This document shows, in pieces, positions 37,421-49,732 of a DNA stretch of 64,000 bases. This DNA is from Rotaria sordida (lineage: Eukaryota > Rotifera > Eurotatoria > Philodinida > Philodinidae): the NCBI GenBank assembly GCA_905250125.1, contig CAJNOL010000720.1:44427-108426 (forward strand), read 5' to 3'. The notes beneath the pieces are model-generated. The model saw nothing but the letters and a program-made list of their open reading frames with translations. It ran no database searches and was not told the DNA's origin. The position numbers and the translations under genes were made by a program. Position 1 is the first letter of the stretch. Each line of letters opens with the position of its first letter.

Positions 37421-37550
37421 TAAAAAATAGGTGACATGGGATATGATCAAAATAAAAGTGTCCGATTTTATCTAAACTACCCGATATAATGTCTTAGTTT
37501 ATTAACAAATAATATGATAGCATTTAGATTTTATTTAACACACTACATAA

Positions 37551-38666
37551 TTATTGTCCCAAATATTTCACACATGTTGGTTTACTAATTGATACAGTTG
37601 ATCCTGTTGGTATTAATTTTCCTGTTGTTTGGTCAATTGTAAAAAGAACTAAATTATTTGAATCTTGATTAGCAACAATTAAAAATTTTCCATCAGGTGA
37701 AATATTAAAATTTCTTGGTGTACGACCTTGAACATTCATATGTTGAATAAGTGATAAATGACCTGTATTAATATCAACTAAAAAAACAGCAATTGAATCA
37801 TGACCACGATTTGATGCATAAAGATATTGTTCTAGTTTTGGATGAAAAATTATTTCAGCACCTGTATTTGGTAATGTAAAATCTTGCGGTAATGTTGAAA
37901 TAATTTGAATTGATTGCATTGTTGGAAAATAATTATAAACTGTTATTGTTGATTTAAGTTCATTCATAACATAAACAAATTTTTGATTAGAATCAAATAT
38001 AATATGTCGTGGTCCATCACCAAATCTTGCTGCTTTTGTAGTTGATGTTCGTAATAATGAACCATTATTTGAAAAAAATTTATAATGATAAATTTCATCT
38101 GAACCTAAATCAGCACTTAATGCATATTGTTCTTTTTTATCAAGTAATATACAATGTGCATGAGCTGATGTTTGTCGTATTGGATCAATTGATGAACCTG
38201 TTTGTTGATCAAATCCAGTAAATGATTTAATATTACCAGTGTTTGTATCAATTGGTAAAACAGCAACAGTACCATTATTATAATTAGCAACAAATAAATA
38301 TTCACCGACTTGATTTGTTGATAAATAACATGGACCACTACCACGCGATGATTGTTGATTTATTAATGTTAAATGTCCTGGTTGAGTAGAATCAATTTTA
38401 AAAGCAGTTACTGTACCGGCATCTTGTTCATTAACTGAATAAAGATATTTATGTGACGGATGAATAAGTATATAAGATGGATTTGTTGTTACAGCAGATA
38501 AACCTAGTGGTATAAGAGTTGATTTAACTTCATCTAATGCAAAGGCATATATGCCTTTACTATCTGTTGGCCCATCTCCACTATATCCACCAATAAAAAC
38601 AATAGTAGATGTAGCTTTAGTAGCCCAAATATTCAAAGAAACTATCAGATATATGAAGAATATCAT
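37551..38666 (-). CDS. Secreted 7-bladed beta-propeller lactonase (6-phosphogluconolactonase-like), intronless
   Basis: 371 residues in a single exon with a signal peptide (IFFIYLIVSLNIWA, residues 2-15, cleavage near 20). The body is a YbhE/Pgl-type lactonase propeller: FIGGYSGDGPTDSKGIYAF at the start, then NPSYILIHPSHKYLYSVNE, YLFVANYNNGTVAVLPID, SAHAHCILLDKKEQYALSAD, GDGPRHIIFDSNQKFVYVMN, GAEIIFHPKLEQYLYASNRG and TPRNFNISPDGKFLIVANQD. The HAH near residue 168 and the RG and GPRH positions are typical of the family. Bacterial and fungal members hydrolyse 6-phosphogluconolactone or related lactones; a secreted form suggests a different lactone or muconate-like substrate. The lack of introns beside intron-rich genes suggests acquisition from bacteria, but the codons are AT-adapted. 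TATTTTATTTTAAG just upstream of the ATG could be a trans-splice acceptor. AATAAA lies on the minus strand at 37498-37503. Confidence 0.88.
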   Translation of the reverse strand: MIFFIYLIVSLNIWATKATSTIVFIGGYSGDGPTDSKGIYAFALDEVKSTLIPLGLSAVTTNPSYILIHPSHKYLYSVNEQDAGTVTAFKIDSTQPGHLTLINQQSSRGSGPCYLSTNQVGEYLFVANYNNGTVAVLPIDTNTGNIKSFTGFDQQTGSSIDPIRQTSAHAHCILLDKKEQYALSADLGSDEIYHYKFFSNNGSLLRTSTTKAARFGDGPRHIIFDSNQKFVYVMNELKSTITVYNYFPTMQSIQIISTLPQDFTLPNTGAEIIFHPKLEQYLYASNRGHDSIAVFLVDINTGHLSLIQHMNVQGRTPRNFNISPDGKFLIVANQDSNNLVLFTIDQTTGKLIPTGSTVSISKPTCVKYLGQ

Positions 38667-39159
38667 AAATCTTAAAATAAAATAAAGATAACTTACGCGT
38701 AAAAATAAGAAACCAATCTCTTAAGAACATAATGAAAAGAAAAATGAAATGAAATGAACGAAACCTCGTTGACTTAAATGTCAATACTAATACCAGATGA
38801 TGTAAATACAGCTGAAAAAAATTCACAATACATTTGATTATATATGTGATATTTGCTTGAAGTCAATAGACAAGAGCATATACGTATGTTTTTTATTTTA
38901 TTAAAACGAAATCAATATATTTTTGATCTTAACTAAGCTGATAGTACCATGCAAAACTATTAATGAGAACAATAAAAATCTTTGATTACAAAAGTCATGA
39001 TCAAATTATAAATACATATAACTTTATCACTGATCAAACTTAAATTAAAAGGCTTGTTTCTCTGTTTGAAAGACAAGATTAGTCAGTTTTGATTTCTCAA
39101 TACAAAGTTGTAGAAAGTCTAGAAACTAGGCGATTTTCGTTAAATGATTTATTTTGTTA

Positions 39160-39213
<54 letters not shown>

Positions 39214-39872
39214 ATCAAAAGAAAAGCTTCTTTCGAGTTGTATCTTCTTTAAAACTGGACGAAGATAAACTCGTCACTGGGCAAGAAACTTTCGAAAGTC
39301 TAGAAACTAGATGACTTTCTTTAAATAGTTCTTTTTAATTAATTTATTTTTGTTTAATGTAAATTACGATGCAAAATCGAAAACAAAATGAATACATTTC
39401 ATTTCAAATTTAAAAAATAGAAATTTAAATGTTTTAACAGAAAAATATAAGAAAAAGCAAAGTCTGTTTTTGTGTAATCTAATTATTCGATAGACATATT
39501 GCCATATATATCTATAAAACCTCCACGAGAGCTTAAATGTATTTTTTTTTCTAGATGTCAGATATTTATGTTTGATCCATTAATTATTCTCGCGATCACT
39601 TTATCATCAGGTGACTTATAGCTACAATGAATTACTTCAATAGATCGAAAAGAGTTGCGGCTAACTTTTCTTGCTGTTTTCATTTTAATTATCTCGAGGA
39701 TAAAATCTTTCAAATTTCTCTTTTTCCTAAATTATTTTTAATACAACAGCTTATGCTAATGAAGAATGGAAAATGAGTTTCGACGATTTGTTCTCGATTC
39801 TTTCATTTCGCATTTCAACAGATTTTTTCTGATTTTCCGTTGGACTACATAAATGCTCTGCTTCGTACCGCA
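38667..39872. other. Upstream region of lactonase with duplication and (ATT)n
   Basis: Non-coding. AAAGTCTAGAAACTAG occurs twice (about 39115 and 39296) within a diverged duplication of about 180 bp. The copies are separated by a (TTA)n microsatellite at about 39162-39211. Confidence 0.5.
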
Positions 39873-40054
39873 TTAATTAGACATATAAACTGACACATAC
39901 AATAAAATCGTAAGAAGCAGTGGGTTAATTTATCCAATTTTTAGAACTATTTATTTTGTGCTCATTTTGGACAGAGTGGGCTTCTAATATGACTGGAAAG
40001 TTATAACCTTCAGACTGGACTTCTATTTCGGATGGGCTTCTATTCTGTGGGGGG
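39873..40054. mobile_element. Inverted copy of the piggyBac-like left end
   Basis: This stretch is nearly identical, in reverse complement, to about 35597-35764; shared blocks include CCAAAATGAGCACAAAATAA and TGTATGTGTCAGTTTATATG. It ends in TATTCTGTGGGGGG followed by TTTAA. With 35597 it forms an inverted pair that encloses the lactonase gene. Confidence 0.7.
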
Positions 40055-40089
40055 TTTAATGTCGATTTAGACTGTACTCGATTCCAATT

Positions 40090-40620
40090 TTGTGTCTAAT
40101 ACAATTCATCCCCCATACAGTAACCCATTGGGTTTAAGTCAGGACTATTGGCTGGCCGACGTTCTGATGAAATAAAATGTGACATATTTTCTGGCTATAG
40201 GAAACATTTTTTTAATATACACATTATGATCCACCGAATCTGTGTCGAGTATAACCAGTGGTAAGAAGTCTTGGGCAAAAGCATCTAACCATACCATAAC
40301 TTTAGATCGGACTTTTTGCTTTCTTTTAATATCACTCTCTCCATCTACTTTTGCATGATCTACTGTCGGAAAACGATCATTTTATAAATTGAATATACCG
40401 TTGATGTCAAAAATTCTTTCATCCGAAAAAAAAATATTTGAGTTTGATCTTTTGTAATATTTTTGATGTCAGGTTCGATAGGTAGCCTATATGAATAATA
40501 TCCTAAACCTTCTTTTAATATTCTCGAAGCACCGACTGCTGACTTTTTCAAGTCTTTTGCTAATTTCCTTCCGAGCACCATTTTTATCTGTTCAAGCACT
40601 GTTTAGCTTTCACTATCATT
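40090..40620 (-). pseudogene. Mariner/Tc1-family transposase remnant
   Basis: On the minus strand, HTH-linker-like sequence (LGRKLAKDLKKSAVGASRIL, with GYYSYRLP) is followed by KVRSKVMVWLDAF with PLVILDTDSVDHNVYIKKMF. Then comes ERRPANSPDLNPMGY, the conserved SPDLNP block. Frameshifts and stops break it, and the QQD catalytic region seems deleted. It directly abuts the piggyBac-like end at 40054. Confidence 0.7.
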
Positions 40621-42700
40621 GTCTTTGTTCTAACAGTGTATTCATGATGTCTGACTTTCTTTAGAGTAAATTTCACCAGTTGTATGTATCAATTTTATCC
40701 AACAACTTATAATATATTTTCCTGAGCATCCATTTAAATGATAAAAAATTTCACGAACATCTAACCCGTCACTTTTAAGGGAAAGTACCGATTTATGAAA
40801 GTCTTGGCTTTTTGTCTTCTAAAACATAAATAAGCCAGTACGTAAAAGTCTTTGTATACAGTTTTCTGGAGAATTTCTCAGAGAATCTACTGGAAAAAAA
40901 TTAATTATTATAGCTTCGAAAAAGACGGGAGAGATGATCAAAATACAAGTGTTCGATTTTATCTGGACCACCCGATATATGTATATAAGGGACCCATGTC
41001 CTCGAAATCACTAAAAAGTTGCCGATTAATTGCGATACATCGAAATGATAATCGTGCGCTGAAACATGATTAATCGACAATTTTTTCCTATAGTTTTGAC
41101 GATTCCTTGATTGATTATTATCCTTTGTTCTCACAATTCTAGGCATCATTTGAGTCATTTAATCTCAATTTCATAGACATATTTGACAATTTTTATTGCT
41201 AATTGTATATTGATCAAATGTTTTATTGTAAAACTAGAACACGTGCACGATTCTACATTAACCAAATACAGAAAAAAAGATAATACAACACTTTATTGCT
41301 TACTAAAACCAGAGCTTAAACGAAAAAAAAGTTCTTATGTACAGATGCATACGCTGAATAAGCTGTTTTCACGATCAATAACTAAACCGCTGCGTTCGTA
41401 TATGAAGTTTTCATCTAAAACACAACAAGAAAGTATAAATCTAAAAAAGCAAATGATTGCAAAAATGATGGTGCACGATTTAAATATAAACAAGAAAGTC
41501 TTATCGCTCCGATTAATTGTCGATTTCGAAGATATCGTTTCTCACATCATACCCGCGATGAAATTCGATTCAATCGTTGATTTCTTCACTATATACAATT
41601 AATTGTGATTCTCACGACATAGTGGATGTACAGTTTCAGTGTGCTGACCATCGAATCAATGTTTGTTAAAACATTGGAATACGATGCTGTAAAAAAAAGC
41701 ATATTTTGAACGAGTTCATATCTCAATGCTCGATTTGACACCATTTCATCAACACTTTTTATCCAGCAGTATTTTATGAAAATTTGTGTTAGTGAAAGTT
41801 ATTGTAATAATAGAAATGAGAATATAATTAATTCAATAGGTCATAAGATAGTGACAGTAAAATATTAATGTAATTTTTTTATCAATTGTTTTATAATTTT
41901 TATTAAAATATTCATCTAATGCGACAAACAATCTTTTTCATACCATTTCATTAAATTAAAACTTACAAAAAATGAATTTTTTTTAATTTCATGGAGGTTT
42001 ATTGTCAAGTTATTTCATCATAGTTATTTTAAACACATAATATTATTTTAATTCATCAATCACTACATATTAATTGAAACTGCAATTGACAATATTTGTA
42101 TTAAGTCGATGGTGCTATCCCTCCAATTCGAATGTGTGCGAAAGTAAAGAAGTCCACACCCAAAAAATGTTGGATAGTGTCATTACTGTTTAGTTTAGTT
42201 CTTACTCTCAAAGACAAGATTCCATCAGTAAAATTCTGTAATTGTTCAGAAAAAATCATTTATACTGATGAAAAAGGAAAATACCTTCGAGATTGAATCA
42301 ATTATTTATATTTTGAAATGATTGAATGAATATGCTTAATATTTATATCTAAATTATTGATTGATACAAATAAATCAACAATCGTGAAAAAAATTTCAAT
42401 GAAAAGAATCTGGAGAGGAAATATATATTTTCCGTTTCCGTTTATTGTCAAAGTAATTTCTTTCTCATTGATTAAATATGACTATAATTCAAATGTTTGC
42501 TATTTCTTTGATATATATAAGAGAATTTCAGAATATATTACATGTATTATTATTACAATTATATTACAAAAAGTTTACAAGATGTCTTCCGCTTCATACA
42601 TTAGATAGAAAGAATAAAAATACAAATAAATTATTCTATCTCTTTCGATTTAATGAAATATATTTTATATTATAGTAAAGTAAGTCTAATTAAAATTTAA
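40621..42700. other. Region with a repeat copy and one doubtful ORF
   Basis: 40870-40985 is a direct copy of the sequence split around the minisatellite at 37113-37420 (GATGATCAAAATACAAGTGT and neighbouring blocks). An ORF at 41183-41602 (139 residues, Lys/Ser-rich) has no recognisable domain, no splice structure and ordinary AT-rich composition; I give it little weight as a gene. Confidence 0.35.
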
Positions 42701-45700
42701 ATAAATCAAATGAAAAAGAAAATCTAGTATGAAAAATTCTATTTGTTTATTCATGCAGGTTTTTCATCAACTTATATGATTAAATTCATTTTGTGTATGA
42801 ATCACTCTAACCTATTATATATGAATACAACTATATTTTTTATAAACAAATACTTTTAAAACATTCATATTCAATAGATTGATTGCTATTATGTAAAACA
42901 GTTTGAATAGTATATATCAATAATTGTAATAAAGAATTCAAAAATTTTATTTGAACATTTATGTTAGAATCCATTCAAAATTGAAGTATATCATTACACA
43001 AAAACAAAGTATTGATTAAAGACCAATCTTTAATAATAATAATAATAATAATAGAAAAATCTATATATTGGACAATTATAAAGAGTATCAATATCGTACA
43101 TGTCTATTCAAATAAATAACAAAAAAATTCATTGAATAGAACTCTTTCTAATATGCATCTTACTATAAGTATTCTTACCATTAATTTTATCAATTAAGGG
43201 AGGTGTTTTGTTTTTCGATCAAACACAGGATATTATCTTTTCGTGTATACCTCTTATGAATGTGACAAACAAATAAACAATCACCTATTAATTAATTGTG
43301 TTGTACATACAATAACTCAAACATGTCGTATTAACTTTGAAATAAATCGACAAAACACAATGATGAAGTTAATTGTCGATAGTACATATTCATTCATGTT
43401 TTTTCTTTTTTTTTTTTTGAAGAATAGTAATGATAATGAATATAAATTAATGTTAGGAAATCTCGAAGTTAATTTCTTTTTCTTGTCTACCGATATACGT
43501 GTTAAACCTTGTTAAGAAGGTCTATTCAATCATCTTTCTTAAAGATTGATAGAATATATGACAACTGTCATATTGCCTTGAAATAAATAAACCATGCAAT
43601 AATCAAGGTGTTACAGATAAAAAGGTAAATCTTTTTGACTGTTGCTTATACATTTAACGAGATTTTTTTTAAAATTATAATTAGGATGATCCATCACTAA
43701 ATCGTTGATGTTCATGAGAATAATTCGTCATGCGTAAATCGTTCGTTGACAACCATATATACACACACATACACACCAAGGTCTTTCTTGATTCATTCAT
43801 CGATTATATTCCGCATTTCTTTGGCTTTTTTTTTATCATATCATTGTAGCACGTTATCATCCCCTTGTTATCACATATTAGTATAACATACATGCTCTGT
43901 CATCAGTTCATTCAGACGATTTTTTATAGCTTATTTTTCTTTTTCTTGCATAGGTTATATTACGTCTGTTTCAATATTATTACTATTCATACTTGCTTGA
44001 ATAATATACACATTTATGTACCTGTGTAGGTACACTCTTACATTTTTTCTTCTATGTATATATGTATTTTGTTTTGTAGAATGTATTCGATTAGAAGTTA
44101 TTATCATTGAAATGAATTTAGATTTAGTTTTCTGTCTAACAAAAATAATAATAATTGCTTCAACAATTTCAATATTGTGTCTTATTAATGCATACTTCAA
44201 TATAAATAATAGTTTTGTATTATATAAAGTAGGCAGTTCGTAATAGAAACAAAAGAAATTTTTTTTTTTCAAGGACTTATATATACTATTGATCTATTTA
44301 TATGCATACTGAGAAAGGATTAGGATTCTTTCCGTTGTTAATTGGTGATCAACAAATGCGAGAGAGAGAGAGAGAGAGAGTGAAAAAGAAAGAACCCTGG
44401 TAGGTTTGTAAACACTAACCGTATTACATACATACATATTATTATTATTATTATATTTTTTTTGATCATACAGGCATAGACAAAGACACAAATAAAACAT
44501 ATTGTCTGCTATGCTGAGCAAATGCTTGTGATGATAGATGATATAAGATGTATATCTGTTAGCCAGTCTCCATCTCAATATTCTTTCCCATCAATAATTA
44601 TATTGATTGTTAGAAGAAGAAAGAAACCTTTAGCTCCTATTGTAGAGTAATAGTTCTATTGACAAGTCTTTCTCATACATGTATATATACTGTTAAAGTT
44701 CAAGAGCACATACTGGCAGCTTCTATATTGATGAGAGGAAACATTCAATAGCAAGGTAATCGAATTTTGATCATATATAGACGACTCTTTTTGTTTTATT
44801 ATTTTTATGACTATCTGACGTAAGAAGAAGATTGTTTTTCTTTTTTTCATTATTCATATAATATTACATGTAATTTATCTTTTGCTATAATAGTCTTTTG
44901 TTCGAATAATAATAATAATAATAATCATATCAGTAGATTAATTTACATAATTATAAATTGTTATCAAACAATGATTGTAATTTTCTTTCTATTATTTTAG
45001 ATAAATATTCGTATTATTCTTCATATTTCTTAATCATGTAAGTATAAATCAGTTTATCAATGAGTAATCTTGTGAGAGTTCATCACTATACGGCATCTCT
45101 CTTTCTCTCTAGTCCTACAACTGTTTCATTGTTATTGCCTTGAGAAAGAAATATGCTGTTTACTGATAAGAGAATTTTTTTTTGTTGCATATATATACAC
45201 ATATGAGAAAATATGCAAATGTATTTTTTATGATAAAGATTTGGATCTCACACACGTTCATCATTCTTTTCTCATTAAACGCAATGAATGTCAATGATAC
45301 TGATGATGTTAAACGATCGTATGTAGTCTAAACATTCTTTCATTTGAAGAAAATCGATTAGCGATGAATTAAAACTTGAGTTTTCACATTTAGAAACTTT
45401 AAGAATATTTTTTGCGAATGATATAACTCATACAGAAGAGATTAAACAAGTTTTCACGGTTTTTTTTTTCTTTATATATATATATATGTCATGAAACACT
45501 ATCATATGTGATTATTCACATAAAACATGAAAGAACGACATCACCTGGATACTGATCATAAATCGAAAGGTAATTATTGAGTGCTATCGATAATCATCAC
45601 GACAAATATATATATATATAACAAGTGACACTTTCTTTTTTTCATAGTACATGTTGTATACAAACTATAGCGAATCAGCGTTGATGAGTGCGTCTTTTGT

Positions 45701-46598
45701 TTGTCATGGATAGCGATCTATAAAAAAAAAAAGTAAACTTGAATTATTTATCATACAAACATTTTTTTTTTTTGTTCTACTCATCTTTCTCGCTTTTGCT
45801 ATTTTCACATTCATTTGATTGACAAAATTCTAATGAAGTTCTACATATCTACTTAGCTGATTTATGACAAATATATATGTTTATGTATACAATCACACAA
45901 ATCGTTTTTTTTTTGTACTTGATCGATACATTCATTTTAAGTGATCCTAGAGATTTCATCTTAGTCTTGTGCGAAAAAGCCATATATATGTATTATATAG
46001 TCAATAGAGTAGTTTCATTTTTTTAATATATATCGAGCAGTCTATTACATCACCATCATCATCATCATGTTTGATGAGTAGTAGTAGTAGTAGTACCTCC
46101 TGTAGCTAGTTCTACTCTTCGTCATACGATTATCGCTCAATACACTTGTGTCATTGATTGTATGTATTTATAATGTATATGTATATATAACGTGAATTGT
46201 ATTCGTTCATTTTTTTTCATTGCATACAAATTAGATATTGCTTTTAACAGTCGCATATGTTGAGATGGAGGTCACTTATCCTACTAATTATTCCTCATAA
46301 TGCTTGTTGCATGCATCTAGTTCTTTCTTTTGGTCAAGTATAACCTAAATAGATGTATATATATGTCATATTTCTTTTCTGTATGACAATAGATTATTTG
46401 CTTCTCAAAGAAAATTATCATTAAAAGCTTGTATTTTGTATATAAAATAGAAAGTTAGAACTGATAGGATATAGAAAAAAAAGCTATCTTTCATGTTGAT
46501 ATGAGACTAGAATTTTAAATAAATATATATGTTTCTATTTTAGCTTGGACTATTTTTAAATTATTATATTAACAATAGTTCGAAGTACATCATTAATT
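42701..46598. other. Long gene-poor AT-rich region with microsatellites
   Basis: It holds (AAT)n near 43036, (GA)n at about 44359-44380, (TA)n near 45473 and 45608, and (ATC)n and (GTA)n near 46050-46095. A 90-residue Cys-containing ORF at 43243-43515 could be part of a small secreted protein if an intron at about 43373-43423 is removed, but I cannot find a convincing start exon. The region may be a long promoter or 5' UTR of the gene at 46599. Confidence 0.35.
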
Positions 46599-47651
46599 AT
46601 GCATTCAAAGAATAATATTCGTCAAATGACTGATATATGTCGTCTATCTTCACAAACAACCAGTTGTTCAAGTGGTTATCATAGTGATTTATCATCAACA
46701 AATGAATCACCACAATCAATACATGAAAAAAGATCTGCAAATAATAAACAATCAAATTTTGTACAAAATAATAAAATAATAAATAATGATAAATCATTAA
46801 AAACAAAAAATATTTCACGTATATCAACTTTTATACGTAAACAATATGAACGAGCAAAATCAAAATTAATATTAAAAAAAAGTCATAATTCATCTCCTAC
46901 TAAAACATGTAGTAAAGCAACATCAACAACACCTGTAAATTATTTATCAGAAAATAATCATATAAAATTACGACAATCACCATCAATTTATAAACGAAAT
47001 TCATTCATAGAACCGGTAAAACATATTTTTAACAATGATTATTATTATAATTTTTTTTTGTAGTCTATAATTCATTCTATACATGTTTATCCATTATATG
47101 ATAATCAAGTGAAAATTTCAACTGAAAATTATGCATCAATTCATGAATGTCATTCTCATCAACTATCACATCGTTTATTATCATATTCGAAAAGAAATAA
47201 AAATAATAATAATAATCAACAAAATATTCATTCTTATCATCGTCTAATGACGATGATCAATCATGAAAATATTCCTCGAGGGTTTCTATCAACTAATGAT
47301 AATATATATTCTCATAAAAATTATTTAGTTAAACCTTCATTATGTCAAAATTCTTATCCATATAAATATATAAATAAAAATTATGATTTTAATCGATCAA
47401 CATATGAACCTATAAGTGATTTTATTAGTACAAAACAAAGTGCATTTAAACCAATTAAATTTTATCAACATCCTTCGAATTATATTGATGAACAAATATC
47501 ATCACCATCTGATGATCCATGTGATCTTGAAGTAGCACAATATTTTCATCATACTCCACAATGGAGTAATCCAAATTATTTTGATATTTATACAAATGAA
47601 ATATCATCAACAATATCACCGAAAAAAACCTATACTGAAACATTATGTTAA
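46599..47651 (+). CDS. Protein of unknown function, Ser/Asn-rich, two exons
   Basis: Exons 46599-47015 and 47064-47651 are joined by a 48-nt GT-AG intron with a U-rich 3' end, giving 334 residues. The protein is mostly low-complexity Ser/Asn/His/Tyr-rich. Two more structured stretches stand out: a basic amphipathic segment (SRISTFIRKQYERAKSKLIL) near residues 72-95, and a C-terminal block (DDPCDLEVAQYFHHTPQWSN, then PNYFDIY) that looks like a conserved short motif or tyrosine-based docking site. No transmembrane segment or signal peptide is seen. I do not recognise the family; an adaptor or scaffold is a guess. AATAAA lies at 47817-47822. Confidence 0.65.
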
Positions 47652-49732
47652 ATGTTTGTGTGTCAATTATTATGGTTGTATTCTCATATTCGAATGATAA
47701 TCTTAAAAATTTGTTAATTAAAAAAAAAGAAAAGAAATTCTATATCTTTTCAATGTGACTACAAATGACATGGATTAGAAGTCGATTTTATTTGTCTATA
47801 ATTTGTTCTAATATGAAATAAAAAACAAAAAGACATCTTTTAATTGAAAGTTAGATAAGACAAGAATGGCAACTAGGTATACACAGACTAAATATGTATT
47901 TTTGGTTAATTATATAATGAGATTTTTCTGTTAGAAGAAAAAAATCTTGCATTGATATGAGTGTTGTACATAGATTTTCTCTTTCGAAGAAATGATTTCA
48001 ACCTTTGGAAGGGCAAACATGTGTTTTTGAAAATCTCTCTCGACTCATAAGCTGAATAAAATACTGATTGATGATATAATAGAATATTCGATTGATTTTA
48101 TTTATTTATTGTATTTGAAATCATAAAATCTCAAAGATACAATAAATAAACGAAATAAAAATCTTTAGTATTCAATTGTAATTTAGTTTTGTGGAACTCA
48201 TATATATTTTCGAAGAAAATAATGAGTGTAAATATAAATCGAATTTTTTGTGGCTCTCTCCTAGACCCTAGCAATTGGGAGCGGGAGAAGGAGAAAAGCC
48301 AAAGATCATTGGGTACGCCTTCCATAGTTATAAGGGAAAAAAGGTCAATGACTATTGGATACATCATCCTAGAACCTTTCAAAGCATTAAAAGAATCTAA
48401 AACTTCTATTAGAGAATATAATTAATCTAAATATTGCGGATTTTAATATGTAATGTAGCAAAAAGATCTTCTCGTAGGTATCAATGAGTAGGATGGTGGA
48501 ATTATTGATCTAGCAGAGTCAAAATAGGACGGATATAGAAAAGCATGAACTGATTGAAACCTAACTTTAGGCGAAACTCAACAGTATATATTAAAATTCG
48601 TCGAAGAGCAGGATAATATGTGTGAAAGCCTATTGAACAATCAAATTAATGTGTATAGCAGGCTAATATGATAGTTGAAACGACGAATAAAATGATATTT
48701 GTCATTTCCTATGACACGTATTATGCACATTATCATTAGGAGAAAAGAAGCTATGTATTAGTAAGCTTTTTCAGTATAACGATATTAAATGAATCTAATA
48801 AATTGGTAGAGTAGGAATTCTATATGTAAACATATTTTCGAAATGGTAAAATTTCAAAGCTCGTGTGTCAACTATAAAACTTGTTATAATTTTGATTTAT
48901 TCATTTCTTTGGCATTTTTTTAAAAATAAACTATTACCATTCCTCTAACAATATACTATAAGGCCATAATAGTTAGAGTTTATAAGTTCCACATTTTGGC
49001 CTCTCATGAGATTGGACGGACAAATTTCTTGTTTTTTCTCTTAATAATTATATGTGTTACGACGAGTTTAAAGACAAGCATAAATGGAAATTGTTAGAAT
49101 TCAAAAGATAAAAATATCTTAAATGATGTACCATTGGAAAATGATATGATTATGAGTAGTATATTTACATATAACAAAACAAAAACTTAATTTCTCTTGA
49201 TTTGAACAGTTTTATTTTCCTCTATTTCTTTGCATTTCTATTCTCAATTCCCTTTGTATCATTATTTTTTAACCATGACATTGATATTAGATTTAAGAAA
49301 TGAAAACTTCTAAACACAATAATAACAGAAAGAAAATGTATGACGTTCATGCTTAGTAAGTCTATGGGCACTTATAATAAACTCGATCGTAACTATCACA
49401 CTAGTCTAGCATTGCTGGTTGAGTTCCTTCTCATATTTGTAAATTGAAATGCTCCATACTTGATCATTCGTTGCAATTAGATAACGACCAGCGAACGTAT
49501 GCTTCTACTAAATAAAACATTTGTCTGAAGTCGTTCCATACAATTTTATTTCTCTTATTAAAAAAAAATGTTCCTACTCCTTAATCGATATTCAATGTTC
49601 AAAAGATCGGAACCTTTATTTTTATTAGTTTGAATAGAAGTATGTGGAACAATGACGAGAGTTTGTATCACGGTATTTGTTACTAAATTTGAAATGTCTT
49701 CAATCACGATTAGAACTTCTATGGTCTCAGCT
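47652..49732. other. Intergenic region between convergent genes
   Basis: The 3' flank of the 46599 gene and the 3' flank of the minus-strand zinc-finger gene. AT-rich, short ORFs only; no repeat with clear ends. Confidence 0.35.

Noticed and set aside
38667-38700. A 26-nt 5'-UTR intron just upstream of the lactonase start
   Set aside because: It has GT and AG edges but is far below the normal intron length here; a trans-splice acceptor is the better reading.
41183-41602. 139-residue ORF
   Set aside because: No domain, no splice structure, no signal peptide, and the composition resembles surrounding non-coding DNA; it follows repeat-derived sequence.
43955-44272. Overlapping 105- and 75-residue ORFs on opposite strands near 44 kb, hydrophobic
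   Set aside because: Hydrophobic translations are expected from T-rich DNA; no support beyond ORF length.
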